Positions 45,183 to 54,650 of a stretch of 64,000 nt of DNA are shown piece after piece. Under the pieces are notes generated by a model. The model was not told the origin of the DNA. It did not search any database and saw nothing but the letters and a program-made list of their open reading frames with translations. Location of the stretch: assembly GCF_009806575.1 (NCBI RefSeq), contig NZ_CP047095.1:2050001-2114000 (forward strand), given 5' to 3'. Positions within the stretch are counted from its first letter, which is position 1; the number at the start of each line of letters is the position of its first letter. The position numbers were made by a program, and so were the translations under genes. Origin of the DNA: Rossellomorea marisflavi (GTDB lineage: Bacteria; Bacillota; Bacilli; Bacillales; Bacillaceae_B).

Positions 45183-47033
45183 ATGAACACTCTATTGGAT
45201 GCACTATCTGAAAACATACTGATTGCGGATGGTGCGGTCGGAACCCTTCTATACTCGTATGGGGTTGACCGATGTTTTGAAGAATTGAATCTATCCCATC
45301 CCGAAGAAATCATCAATGTGCATAAGCAATATATCGAGGCGGGCGCTGATATCATCCAGACCAATACGTATGGCGCCAATTATGCAAAGCTTTCAAGGTA
45401 CGGGCTGCAAGATCAGGTGAAGGAAATCAATGAAGCGGCCGTCAAGCTGGCGAAGAAGGCAGCGAAAGAGGGGACGTATATCCTCGGGACCATAGGGGGG
45501 ATCAGGGCCATCAATCAGCATATCAGCCTGGAGGAAGTGAAACGGGGTTTTCGCGAACAGCTATACTGCTTGCTCCTCGAAGGAGTCGACGGGATCCTCC
45601 TGGAAACCTATTATGACTTTGAAGAGCTCAGGACTGTGTTGCAGATCGTGAAGAAAGAAACTGATCTGCCGGTCATCGCACAGGTATCCATGCATGAAAC
45701 CGGGGTATTGCAAAACGGGATGGATATTAAGGACGCCCTTGGGGAACTGGAACTCCTCGGAGCCGATATCGTCGGGATCAACTGCCGGATGGGTCCTTTC
45801 CATATGGTAAAGTCCCTGGAAGGAGTTCCTTTGCCCAAGTCGTCTTTTTTGTCGGTCTATCCGAACGCAAGTCTACCAAACTATGAAGAAGGACGGTTCT
45901 ACTATGCTGCGGAGCCTGACTATTTTGGAGATATAAGCAATGAATTGCGCCTTCAGGGTGCCAGAATCATCGGGGGCTGCTGCGGGACGACTCCAGCACA
46001 CATCAAAGCCGTTAAGGAACGAATGATTTCAAGGGTGCCGGTAAAAGAAAAAAAGGTGAAAAGACAGGAGCTGATCAAGCTCAAAGATCCCCTACTCCAA
46101 AAAAGCCTGCTCCACCATAAAGTAAAAGTGAAAAAAACACTCATTGTCGAACTGGATCCCCCGAAGCATCTGGATACCGGATTGTTCTTCCAAGGGGCAA
46201 AAGCATTAAAAGAAGAAGGAATCGATGCCATAACCCTCGCTGATAATCCCCTTGCTTCCCCACGGGTCAGCAATGATGCTATGGGGACCCTTGTTCAACA
46301 GAAATACGACCTTGACCCCCTCGTGCATATTACGTGCAGGGATCGTAACCTTATCGGCCTGCAGTCCCATTTGATGGGCCTTCACACCCTGGGGATTCAT
46401 AATATTCTGGCGATAACAGGGGATCCTGCGAAGATCGGTGATTTTCCAGGTGCTGCATCGGTGTACGATCTTTCCTCCATCGAACTGATCGAGCTGATCA
46501 AGCAGAATAATGAAGGCCTATCCTTTTCGGGAAAATCTTTGAGACAACGGACGAACTTTTCGGTCGGTGCAGCCTTCAATCCAAATTTCAGGCATTTGGA
46601 CGCTTCCGTAAAACGTCTGGAGAAAAAACAGAGTGCAGGAGCAGACTACTTCATTTCGCAGCCGGTTTTCAGCTGTGAACATCTCGTTCAAATTGCAGAG
46701 GCAACCAGGCATTTGCAATCACCGTTATTCATCGGGATCATGCCCTTGATCAGTTCACGAAATGCCGAGTTCCTTCATCATGAGGTACCTGGGATCAAGG
46801 TGCCCGATCAGGCAAGAAGATTGATGAAAGAAGCGGAGGGAGATCCTCTCCAATCCAGAGCGGTCGGAATGGGGATTGCAAAAGAATTAGTGGAAACGGC
46901 AATGGAGCTGTTCAACGGTCTATACATCATCACTCCGTTCATGCGCTACGATATGAGCGTAGAATTGATCCGGCATGCGAATGTCATAGAAAAGGAAAAG
47001 AGGGAAGTACCATATGACCACAACATTGTTTGA
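45183..47033 (+). CDS. yitJ: bifunctional homocysteine S-methyltransferase / methylenetetrahydrofolate reductase (YitJ)
   Basis: A 616-residue fusion. Residues 1 to about 290 form a zinc homocysteine methyltransferase: LIADGAVGTLL, TNTYGANYAKL, GINCRMGP and zinc cysteines GGCCGTTPAHI. From about 310 a MTHFR barrel follows: IVELDPPKHLD, HITCRDRN, ILAITGDPAKIGDFP, and FISQPVFS. It makes 5-methyl-THF and can also transfer methyl groups to homocysteine. ATG 45183 follows AGGAGGG by 10 bases; GTG 45174 overlaps that site. It overlaps metH by 20 bases. Confidence 0.95.
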   Translation: MNTLLDALSENILIADGAVGTLLYSYGVDRCFEELNLSHPEEIINVHKQYIEAGADIIQTNTYGANYAKLSRYGLQDQVKEINEAAVKLAKKAAKEGTYILGTIGGIRAINQHISLEEVKRGFREQLYCLLLEGVDGILLETYYDFEELRTVLQIVKKETDLPVIAQVSMHETGVLQNGMDIKDALGELELLGADIVGINCRMGPFHMVKSLEGVPLPKSSFLSVYPNASLPNYEEGRFYYAAEPDYFGDISNELRLQGARIIGGCCGTTPAHIKAVKERMISRVPVKEKKVKRQELIKLKDPLLQKSLLHHKVKVKKTLIVELDPPKHLDTGLFFQGAKALKEEGIDAITLADNPLASPRVSNDAMGTLVQQKYDLDPLVHITCRDRNLIGLQSHLMGLHTLGIHNILAITGDPAKIGDFPGAASVYDLSSIELIELIKQNNEGLSFSGKSLRQRTNFSVGAAFNPNFRHLDASVKRLEKKQSAGADYFISQPVFSCEHLVQIAEATRHLQSPLFIGIMPLISSRNAEFLHHEVPGIKVPDQARRLMKEAEGDPLQSRAVGMGIAKELVETAMELFNGLYIITPFMRYDMSVELIRHANVIEKEKREVPYDHNIV

Positions 47034-50000
47034 ACAACAGCTCAAGAAGAAAATCATGATTCTTGACGGAGCGATGGGGACGATGCTTCAACAGGCAAAT
47101 CTCTCTCCGGAAGATTTCGGAGGGGAAGAACTGGACGGATGTAATGAACATCTGGTGTTGACGGCACCAGACGTCATTACCCATATTCATGCCGAGTACT
47201 TGCGAGCAGGGGCGGATATTGTAGAGACCAATACATTCGGAGGGACCCCGGTCGTCCTGGATGAATATGGGATCGGGCACAAAGCCTATGAGATCAACCG
47301 GGTGGCTGCTGAACTTGCAAGGAAGGCAGTAGATGCGGTCAGCACACCGGAATGGCCAAGATTCGTTGCCGGGGCAATGGGACCGACCACGAAAACACTA
47401 TCTGTCACGGGTGGGATCACATTCGATGAACTGGCCGATGATTACAGAGTGCAGGCAGAAGGCCTACTAGCTGGTGGAGTAGATGTCCTTCTTCTCGAAA
47501 CGAGTCAGGACGCCCTGAATGTCAAAGCGGCAAATATAGGGATCAAACAGGCCTTTTCCACTGCTGGCAGAGAGATCCCGATCCTTCTTTCCGGAACGAT
47601 CGAGCCGATGGGCACGACGCTTGCCGGTCAGAATATTGAAGCATTCTATTTATCACTGGAGCATTTGAATCCACTAGTTGTGGGTCTGAATTGTGCCACG
47701 GGACCCGAATTCATGACTGACCACCTGAGGACCCTATCAGGCCTTTCATCCTCTTATGTGAGCTGCTATCCCAACGCGGGGCTGCCGGATGAAGAGGGCC
47801 ATTATAATGAAACACCTGCATCCCTTAGTGTCAAAATGAGAGGATTTGCCGAGAAAGGCTGGTTGAATCTTGTCGGCGGCTGCTGCGGAACGACGCCTGA
47901 ACACATCCATGCCATTCGTGAAGCGGTGAAGGACCTGCAGCCACGGCAACCGGAAGTGGTTCATCCCCACGCGGTTTCTGGCATCGAGCCCTTTATCTAT
48001 GATGATCCCGATAACCGCCCCACCCTGGTAGGGGAAAGAACCAATGTGATCGGATCACGGAAGTTCAAGCGGTTGATTTCAGAAGGGAAGATCGAAGAAG
48101 CATCTGAGATTGCCCGGGCTCAGGTGAAGAATGGTGCTCAAGTGATCGATATCTGTCTGGCCGATCCTGACCGCGATGAAGCCGAAGATATGAACGTATT
48201 CATACAGGAAGCTGTTAAAAAAGTGAAGGTTCCCCTCGTCATCGATTCAACGGATGAAGAGGTCATGGAAGGGGCCCTCCGGTTCATTCAAGGGAAGGTG
48301 ATCATCAATTCTGTCAACCTGGAAGACGGAGAAGAGCGTTTCGAAAAGGTGGCAACCCTTGTGAAGAAATACGGAGCAGCCATCGTGGTGGGGACCATCG
48401 ATGAGGAGGGCATGGCCGTCAGTGCTGAGCGCAAGGTGGAAATTGCCCAGCGATCCCACAAGCTTTTGACCGGTAAATACGGAATCCGTTCCGAGGATAT
48501 CATCTTCGATCCCCTCGTATTCCCAGTAGGAACCGGGGACGAACAGTATATCGGTTCGGCTTCGGCAACGATTGAAGGGATCAGGAGGATCAAAGAGGTG
48601 CTACCCGAGTGTCCGCATATTCTCGGTGTGAGCAATGTGTCCTTTGGGCTTCCGCCGGTTGGAAGGGAGGTCCTGAATGCCGTCTATCTTTATCACTGCA
48701 CGAAGGCAGGACTCGACTACGCCATCGTCAATACAGAAAAACTTGAGCGGTTTGCATCTATTCCTGAAGAAGAGGTGGCGATGGCCGAACGGCTGCTTTT
48801 TGATACAACTGATGCCACTCTAGCGGAATTCACTGCCTTCTATCGCGGGAAGAAGAAAGAATCCAAGGTACCTATCAATACCATGACCCTTGAAGAGAGG
48901 CTCGGTCACTACGTAGTGGAAGGCACAAAGGAAGGCCTGTTGCCTGATCTAGAGCAAGCCTTGCAAACGTATGATTCCCCCCTGTCCATCATAAATGGTC
49001 CTTTGATGGCCGGCATGAGTGAAGTGGGAAGGCTCTTCAACGATAACCAACTCATTGTTGCTGAAGTACTGCAGAGTGCAGAAGTGATGAAAGCATCGGT
49101 TGCCTTCCTCGAACCCCATATGGAACAAAGTGAATCCTCTTCCTCTAAGGGCAAGGTCATCCTTGCTACCGTGAAAGGGGATGTCCATGATATCGGCAAG
49201 AATCTGGTAGACATCATCCTCAGTAACAATGGCTATGAGGTGCATGACCTTGGAATCAAAGTGGCCCCCCAGGAGCTCATAGAGGTCATCAAAAAAGAAA
49301 AACCGGACATTGTCGGTTTGTCAGGGCTGCTCGTTAAATCTGCTCAGCAGATGGTCATCACAGCACATGATATGAAGCAGACAGGGATCGACGTTCCCAT
49401 TGTTGTCGGAGGAGCCGCACTGACCCGGAAATTCACCTCCACAAAAATCGCCAAGGAATATGCCGGACTTGTGTTATATGCCAAGGATGCCATGGATGGG
49501 CTCAGCATCATGAATGGCATTCAAGATGTTGAAAAAAGAAAAGAGCTGGAACAAAAGCGTACACTGGACCTTGCTTCACATTCTGAACCGGCAGTCCTCA
49601 AGGAGGAGGAAGGTGGGGGCCTTGCGGTAAAAGTCCGGTCGGAAGTATCGACAGACGTCGATGTCTTCGTCCCCGCAGACTATAACGATCATATCATCCG
49701 GGAATTCTCCCTGGATCATATCCGGCCATACATCAATGAGCAAATGCTTCTCGGTCACCATCTCGGAATAAAGGGGAAGATCACAAGGCTCCTTGCTGAA
49801 GGCGACGAGAGGACGGTCGGACTTAAAAGGATGGTTGATGAATTATTTTTAAAAGCCAAAGAGGATGGTCTGATACAGGCGTCTGCTCTCTATCGGTTCT
49901 TCCCTGCGCAGGCTTCGGGGGATGACGTACTGATTTATGATCCGGAAAATCCTCAGAAGGTAATCGAAACATTCCATTTCCCGAGACAAAAAGGGAATCA

Positions 50001-50460
50001 ACATCTTTGTCTCTCTGATTACTTGAGGCCGGTCGAAAGTGGAGAGATGGACTACGTAGGCTTCTTTGCCGTCACAGCAGGATATGGTATCAGGCAGTGG
50101 GCCAAAAAACTGAAAGACGAAGGAAGATTCCTGGAAAGTCATGCCCTTCAAGCTCTCGCACTGGAAACCGCTGAAGGCCTGGCCGAAAGGGTGCATGAAA
50201 TGATGAGGAGCAGATGGGGGTTCCCTGATCCGGTCGATATGAGCATGCAGGATCGATTCAGGACAAAATATCAGGGACAAAGATTCTCTTTTGGCTATCC
50301 CGCCTGTCCCGACCTGGAAGATCAGAGCAAGCTTTTCAACCTGATTCATCCTGAACGCATAGGGATCCATCTCACCGATGGATGTATGATGGAACCTGAG
50401 GCATCGGTCACTGCCATGGTATTCGCCCATCCGGAAGCGAGATATTTTAATGTTCTATAA
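47014..50460 (+). CDS. metH: cobalamin-dependent methionine synthase MetH
   Basis: A 1148-residue four-module enzyme. Homocysteine domain: LDGAMGTMLQQ and GGCCGTTPEHI (to about 310). Folate domain: PTLVGERTNVIGSRKF (about 335-590). Cobalamin cap and B12 domain: the axial histidine is in DVHDIGKNLVD at about residue 724, with LSGLLVKSAQQM. Reactivation domain: from about 900, with the SAM-binding RIGIHLTDGCMMEPEAS at the end. It uses the 5-methyl-THF made by YitJ. All modules are present and no truncation is seen. The start is inside the yitJ 3' end, behind AGAGGGAAG. Confidence 0.98.
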   Translation: MTTTLFEQQLKKKIMILDGAMGTMLQQANLSPEDFGGEELDGCNEHLVLTAPDVITHIHAEYLRAGADIVETNTFGGTPVVLDEYGIGHKAYEINRVAAELARKAVDAVSTPEWPRFVAGAMGPTTKTLSVTGGITFDELADDYRVQAEGLLAGGVDVLLLETSQDALNVKAANIGIKQAFSTAGREIPILLSGTIEPMGTTLAGQNIEAFYLSLEHLNPLVVGLNCATGPEFMTDHLRTLSGLSSSYVSCYPNAGLPDEEGHYNETPASLSVKMRGFAEKGWLNLVGGCCGTTPEHIHAIREAVKDLQPRQPEVVHPHAVSGIEPFIYDDPDNRPTLVGERTNVIGSRKFKRLISEGKIEEASEIARAQVKNGAQVIDICLADPDRDEAEDMNVFIQEAVKKVKVPLVIDSTDEEVMEGALRFIQGKVIINSVNLEDGEERFEKVATLVKKYGAAIVVGTIDEEGMAVSAERKVEIAQRSHKLLTGKYGIRSEDIIFDPLVFPVGTGDEQYIGSASATIEGIRRIKEVLPECPHILGVSNVSFGLPPVGREVLNAVYLYHCTKAGLDYAIVNTEKLERFASIPEEEVAMAERLLFDTTDATLAEFTAFYRGKKKESKVPINTMTLEERLGHYVVEGTKEGLLPDLEQALQTYDSPLSIINGPLMAGMSEVGRLFNDNQLIVAEVLQSAEVMKASVAFLEPHMEQSESSSSKGKVILATVKGDVHDIGKNLVDIILSNNGYEVHDLGIKVAPQELIEVIKKEKPDIVGLSGLLVKSAQQMVITAHDMKQTGIDVPIVVGGAALTRKFTSTKIAKEYAGLVLYAKDAMDGLSIMNGIQDVEKRKELEQKRTLDLASHSEPAVLKEEEGGGLAVKVRSEVSTDVDVFVPADYNDHIIREFSLDHIRPYINEQMLLGHHLGIKGKITRLLAEGDERTVGLKRMVDELFLKAKEDGLIQASALYRFFPAQASGDDVLIYDPENPQKVIETFHFPRQKGNQHLCLSDYLRPVESGEMDYVGFFAVTAGYGIRQWAKKLKDEGRFLESHALQALALETAEGLAERVHEMMRSRWGFPDPVDMSMQDRFRTKYQGQRFSFGYPACPDLEDQSKLFNLIHPERIGIHLTDGCMMEPEASVTAMVFAHPEARYFNVL

Positions 50461-50497
50461 AAGAAACGGAAATCCTTTAAAGGATTTCCGTTTCTTT
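50460..50497. terminator. perfect 38-bp palindrome at the end of the met operon
   Basis: AAAGAAACGGAAATCCTTT joins its exact complement without a spacer, so both strands carry a stem and T-rich tail. It overlaps the last codons of the minus-strand rsbR-type gene. Confidence 0.85.
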
Positions 50498-51283
50498 ATG
50501 TACGAATGTAAAACCCATTTCCTGTAGGGCGATGGCGATGGTTGGCTTCACTTCCAAAGACGAAAAATCGATGCCCATCTGAATGGCCGTTTGAGCCACT
50601 TCCGGCCTGATACCTGATAATATGACATCCACTCCGATGAGATTCAGGGCGGAAATGATACGAAAAAGCTGCTGAGCTACCATCGTATCAACGATCGCCA
50701 CGCCTGATAGATCGATGAAAAGAAAATCCAGTTCTTTTTTTAAGCTGTCCTGAAGGGAATGGGTAAGTATCGATTTTGCACGGTGGGTGTCGATGTCCCC
50801 GATTAAGGGAAGGATGCCGACTTGTGGAGCGACCTCTATGATAGGACTGCTCAATTCGTTGATCAGCTCCTGTTGACCGGATAGTATCCTGTCGGAATGG
50901 GTTTCAAAGGTTTTTAGAAACTCATCTGTCACCATGTCAAAGGTTTGAATGGTGCCAATCAACCAAACCAGGAAGCCGGGGGAGCCTACAAATTCATCAG
51001 GCAATGTTTCTTTCACATTGTCCATAAAGATCCGTTTGAACCTGTTGAATTCGGAAATTTCCAAGCTGGGTGACCTGGCAAAGTCGAGTCTTTCATCGGC
51101 AGCCTTTTCAGCCCAGCGTATAATCTTATCATCGGATGGGAAAGGCATGGAACGAAGGAGAAGGATGAACTCGATCAGTCCCTCCTTCAGGTCGTCGCCT
51201 TGAGGTGAACCTTTTGCCCACTCCTCTGCGATCCGCTCGCTTAATTCAAGGGTGAGATGTTGATGGATGAGGTTTGTGTCCAT
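50477..51283 (-). CDS. RsbR-type stressosome protein with STAS domain
   Basis: A 268-residue protein. The N-terminal about 140 residues are a helical, non-haem-globin-like RsbR sensor region. The C-terminal STAS domain starts at ELINELSSPIIEVAPQVGILPLIGDID. Candidate phosphorylation threonines are in GDIDTHRAKS and VAIVDTMVAQQL, at the positions of the two RsbT targets in RsbRA. RsbR paralogues form the stressosome with RsbS and control SigB. ATG 51283 is favoured over an upstream in-frame ATG at 51319. The 3' end overlaps the metH terminator. Confidence 0.9.
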   Translation of the reverse strand: MDTNLIHQHLTLELSERIAEEWAKGSPQGDDLKEGLIEFILLLRSMPFPSDDKIIRWAEKAADERLDFARSPSLEISEFNRFKRIFMDNVKETLPDEFVGSPGFLVWLIGTIQTFDMVTDEFLKTFETHSDRILSGQQELINELSSPIIEVAPQVGILPLIGDIDTHRAKSILTHSLQDSLKKELDFLFIDLSGVAIVDTMVAQQLFRIISALNLIGVDVILSGIRPEVAQTAIQMGIDFSSLEVKPTIAIALQEMGFTFVHKETEIL

Positions 51284-51407
51284 ATGTCTCTCGCTTTCGT
51301 ATAGAGTTTGATCTCTCATTTTCTATACCCGTCGGGTGAACAAATAAACACAATATAATTGTAATTTTCTAATAGGGAATATGATGCTTCAGGAAGGTGA
51401 AAAGGGG

Positions 51408-51617
51408 TCAGTGGGATGTCAAATTCTTTTTTAGAAGTTTTGGATACTCTTGTAATTGATACGATGTTTCCATGATGATCAGAATCTTTTCTTCTGAAAA
51501 ACCGCTGATCATCGCGAGGTTTTCAAGGGTGGGAGCTAAATCCAGCGACTTACAAAATCGGCAGGCGCTTTGGATGGCCAATAATTCGATATAGTGTCTC
51601 GACAGCTTCTCTTTCAT
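51408..51617 (-). CDS. small helical protein resembling a sigma-factor region 3 fold
   Basis: A 69-residue frame, MKEKLSRHYIELLAIQSACR then FCKSLDLAPTLENLAMISGF and SEEKILIIMETSYQLQEYPK. The APTLENLAMISGFSEEKIL stretch recalls sigma-70 region 3 (PTxEELAxxLGxSEEEV), but no promoter-reading region is present. GGGGG lies 9 bases before ATG 51617. It is next to two RsbR genes and might belong to the same stress circuit; this is inference. No exact family is recognised. Confidence 0.55.
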   Translation of the reverse strand: MKEKLSRHYIELLAIQSACRFCKSLDLAPTLENLAMISGFSEEKILIIMETSYQLQEYPKLLKKNLTSH

Positions 51618-52026
51618 TCGTTTCATCCCCCTTCAATTGATTGGCCGTCTACAGGATGGAGAGCTACCCCGATGCAGGAAGGAAAGGTATCATCAAACAC
51701 CATTCAGGGATTCGTTTAAATATTCAATCTATTATTTCTATTATATACTTTATAATTGGAATTGTAGAGAAGTATTTTCATATTTTCCCGATTTCGAAAA
51801 AAATTTGTCGAAATGTCGTTATGAGACTGGTATGAAAGAGTTTGAAACTGGTAATATGTGAAAGACATCGGATATACTAATATCATGAAACCGATTCGTA
51901 TAATGGACCTTCAGAGTGGATGATAAAAGCCATACTGCTTATACATATCATACATACATGACAAGGGAATACCCCTTGACTGCTGCAAAAGGGTTTCAGT
52001 AAGAGCTGCCTTAAAGGAGGAGCACC
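51618..52026. other. AT-rich divergent intergenic region between the two rsbR-type genes
   Basis: No convincing gene lies here. The short frames at 51637-51861 have no ribosome binding site and no family features. A TATAAT lies at 51899-51904 without a matching -35. A small hairpin CAAGGG AATA CCCCTTG lies near 51961. GGAGGAGC directly precedes the start at 52027. I could not find a SigB consensus (GTTTAA...GGGTAT). Confidence 0.5.
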
Positions 52027-52857
52027 ATGCCAAGTAATCAGGATTTTTACGAATTTTTAATCAAGAGGGCAAAACAGTTGACGGACGATTGGTATAATTC
52101 ACTCGATAAAAGCAACACATCAGGGGTGTATACTTCATCCAATCCGCAAGTGATCGAAACACTTAAACAGCAAAATTTTGAATTCCATGGGATACTTTGC
52201 AGCATATTTATCACAGAGCGTCTTGCATTCGAGCAGGAACTGGATAAATGGATTCTGTCCGTTGCTGAGGACAAAGAACATATCAACACGCCGAACCACC
52301 ATATCCTGAAGGAGTTTGTCAGGGTAAGGGAGCAATACCTGGGCTTTTTACAAGAATTCAAAGATATGTCCTCTGAAGAAGACGGTTTCGATGTCTTTAA
52401 CGAGTGGTGGAAATTGTTGGTTCAGTCGTTCGATCACGCGATGGTCCGTTTCGTAGAAATGCAGACAGCTGTTGTCAATAAACAGCTACAAGCTCAGCAA
52501 GAAGTCATTAATGAGCTGAGTTCGCCCGTCATCAAGCTGAATGAGCACACGGCCCTGCTTCCTCTAGTGGGTAATATCGAACCGACGAGGGCTGAATACA
52601 TTCTTGAAAATGCCCTTGAACAGTGCGTTGAGAAGGGTGTCACCCAACTCTTTATTGATTTGTCGGGAGTGGTGCTAATTGATACCATGGTCGCGCATCA
52701 GCTTTTCAATCTGATGGATGCACTTCAACTCATAGGGGTCAAACCGATCCTGTCTGGACTTAGACCTGAGATCGCGCAGACGGCCGTACAGTTGGGGTTG
52801 AAATTTGATAACCTTACCATCACTTCAACCCTTTCCCAGGCCCTGAACAGACTTTGA
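52027..52857 (+). CDS. RsbR-type stressosome protein with STAS domain (second paralogue)
   Basis: A 276-residue protein with the same layout as the gene at 50477: a helical N-terminal region and a C-terminal STAS domain beginning QEVINELSSPVIKLNEHTALLPLVGNI. Candidate RsbT-type targets are Thr in IEPTRAEY and in VLIDTMVAHQL. LSGLRPEIAQTAVQLG corresponds to LSGIRPEVAQTAIQMG of its neighbour, so the two probably arose by duplication. AAAGGAGGAGC precedes the ATG. Both would act as sensors within mixed stressosomes. Confidence 0.92.
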   Translation: MPSNQDFYEFLIKRAKQLTDDWYNSLDKSNTSGVYTSSNPQVIETLKQQNFEFHGILCSIFITERLAFEQELDKWILSVAEDKEHINTPNHHILKEFVRVREQYLGFLQEFKDMSSEEDGFDVFNEWWKLLVQSFDHAMVRFVEMQTAVVNKQLQAQQEVINELSSPVIKLNEHTALLPLVGNIEPTRAEYILENALEQCVEKGVTQLFIDLSGVVLIDTMVAHQLFNLMDALQLIGVKPILSGLRPEIAQTAVQLGLKFDNLTITSTLSQALNRL

Positions 52858-52867
52858 GTATAAATGC

Positions 52868-52900
52868 TAAAAGAGAAAGCAGCCCTGCTTTCTCTTTATT
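52868..52900 (+). terminator. terminator after the second rsbR-type gene
   Basis: AAAGAGAAAGCAG and CTGCTTTCTCTTT are exact complements around CC, followed by ATTTT. Confidence 0.87.
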
Positions 52901-52911
52901 TTGAATTCGTA

Positions 52912-52944
52912 TATCTTGAATTAAAGATAATTTCCGGTTATACT
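52912..52944 (+). promoter_or_regulatory. promoter and inverted-repeat operator of mhqO-mhqD (MhqR-like)
   Basis: TTGAAT (52916) and TATACT (52939) are 17 bases apart. An exact inverted repeat TATCTT-GAATTA-AAGATA (52912-52929) covers the -35 element. The ATCTTGAAT half resembles, from memory, the MhqR operator that controls quinone-detoxification genes in B. subtilis. The repressor itself is not in the window. Confidence 0.7.
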
Positions 52945-52966
52945 TTTAGGAAAAGGAGGGGACAAC

Positions 52967-53938
52967 ATGGAGGTAAAAGCGATCAAAGGACATCACCATG
53001 TGTCAGCCATCACAGCGAATGCACGTAAAAATCTGGATTTCTATACCAAGGCCCTCGGTATGAGGTTGGTCAAGAAAACAGTAAATCAGGATGATCCATC
53101 GGTTTATCATCTGTTTTATGCGGATGAAATGGGGAATCCAGGTACAGATTTTACTTTTTTTGAGATTCCTCCGGCGGCCAGGACCCACTTTGGTACGAAT
53201 AGTATTTCCCTGACGTCTCTAAGGGTCAAGAACGATAAAGCCCTCGCTTATTGGGAAGACAGATTCACTCAGCTTGGTGTGGAACATGAGGGCATTTCCG
53301 TTCGGACGGGGCGTTCGACGATTTCTTTCCGCGATCCGGAGGGTCAGAGGCTGATGCTTGTATCGGATGAAAATAATGCGGGTGTGCCTGGAGGGATTCC
53401 ATGGAGAAAAGGGCCGGTGCCTGCTGACTTTGGCATCATGGGATTGGGGCCAGTTCAGCTGACGGTATCAAGGGGCGAACGGACTGCCCGGGTATTGACG
53501 GACATCCTGGGCTACAAGGAAACAAGGGCTTTCCCTTCACCAGTCGATGGCCAGAACGACATCAGGGTATTCGAAACAGGAGAGGGCGGCACGGGAAGTG
53601 AGATCTTCTTGGAAGAACGAAAAGATATCCCAGGTGAAAGACCGGGCCGGGGCAGCGTTCACCATCTTGCATTAAGGGTAGAAGATGAAAGTGACCTGCG
53701 CCGATGGATTGATCGCATCAATGAATCAGGATATGTCAATTCCGGATTCGTTGACAGATACTACTTCCGGTCCCTTTATTTCCGAGATCCGAATGGGATC
53801 TTATTCGAATTGGCCACTGAAGGACCGGGATTCGATCTGGATGAAGGGCTGGACTCGCTTGGAGAATCACTGGCTCTGCCACCTCATCTCGAGTCAAGAC
53901 GTGTTGAAATTGAAAAGTCATTAAAACCTTTAACTTAA
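52967..53938 (+). CDS. mhqO: ring-cleaving dioxygenase, VOC superfamily (MhqO-like)
   Basis: A 323-residue protein with two VOC modules. Metal ligands are probably His in IKGHHHVSAIT, His in GSVHHLALRV and Glu in GILFELATEG. The paired modules contain RKNLDFYTKALGMRLVKKTVNQDD and GPVQLTVSR. B. subtilis MhqO/MhqA/MhqE dioxygenases are induced by hydroquinones and catechols and give resistance. It is followed 12 bases later by mhqD, and the operator upstream fits MhqR control. GGAGGGG precedes the ATG. Whether it corresponds best to MhqO, MhqA or MhqE is not certain. Confidence 0.9.
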   Translation: MEVKAIKGHHHVSAITANARKNLDFYTKALGMRLVKKTVNQDDPSVYHLFYADEMGNPGTDFTFFEIPPAARTHFGTNSISLTSLRVKNDKALAYWEDRFTQLGVEHEGISVRTGRSTISFRDPEGQRLMLVSDENNAGVPGGIPWRKGPVPADFGIMGLGPVQLTVSRGERTARVLTDILGYKETRAFPSPVDGQNDIRVFETGEGGTGSEIFLEERKDIPGERPGRGSVHHLALRVEDESDLRRWIDRINESGYVNSGFVDRYYFRSLYFRDPNGILFELATEGPGFDLDEGLDSLGESLALPPHLESRRVEIEKSLKPLT

Positions 53939-53950
53939 GGAGATGAAACC

Positions 53951-54562
53951 ATGAAACACATTTATCAAAAGGGAACAAATGAAAACGCACCGACACTACT
54001 ACTTTTACATGGAACAGGAGGGGATGAACGTGATTTGCTGCCCCTCGCAGACATGATTGCCCCGGGCGCATCTGTTCTTAGCGTAAAGGGGAACGTGAGC
54101 GAAAACGGGATGCCGAGATTCTTCGCCCGTCTGGCAGAAGGGGTCTTCGATGAAGAAGATCTCGTATTCAGGACGAAAGAATTGAAAGACTTTATCGATA
54201 ACAGTGCCGTCGAGCATGGCTTCAATCGGGATCGGGTGGTCGCACTCGGATACTCAAACGGAGCGAATATTGCCGGAAGCATGGTGTATCATTATGAAGA
54301 TGTTCTTGCAGGCGCGATTCTTTTCCATGCCATGGTACCGAGAAGGGGAGTGGATATCCCTGCCCTCAAAAACCTTCCTGTCTTTGTCGGCGCAGGCACC
54401 AGGGATCCGATCATCCCTAAATCGGAAACCGAGGAGCTGATACTGCATTTGAAGGAATCCGGGGCCGATGTGACAGAGTATTGGACGAATGGAGGTCATG
54501 AACTGAGAAGAGAAGAAGTCGATGAGGCAGCCAGGTGGTTTCAAAACCACTTTGTAAAATAA
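53951..54562 (+). CDS. mhqD: carboxylesterase/hydrolase MhqD
   Basis: A 203-residue alpha/beta hydrolase. The oxyanion region is LLHGTGGDERDLLPL. The nucleophile is Ser in GYSNGANIAG, with Asp in GAGTRDPIIP and His in NGGHELRREE completing the triad. In B. subtilis, MhqD is induced with the Mhq dioxygenases by quinones. It lies 12 bases after the dioxygenase gene, behind AAGGAGATG. Confidence 0.93.
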   Translation: MKHIYQKGTNENAPTLLLLHGTGGDERDLLPLADMIAPGASVLSVKGNVSENGMPRFFARLAEGVFDEEDLVFRTKELKDFIDNSAVEHGFNRDRVVALGYSNGANIAGSMVYHYEDVLAGAILFHAMVPRRGVDIPALKNLPVFVGAGTRDPIIPKSETEELILHLKESGADVTEYWTNGGHELRREEVDEAARWFQNHFVK

Positions 54563-54650
54563 GGTGTGAGTCAGGATTCCTTCTACCCCTTAACGTCCTG
54601 TAATGATACAATTTAAGAAGAGAGTACCACTACAGGAGGCTTCAATATCC

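Noticed and set aside
51637-51861. 74-codon frame between the rsbR-type genes
   Set aside because: No start signal, AT-driven composition and no family pattern; treated as intergenic.
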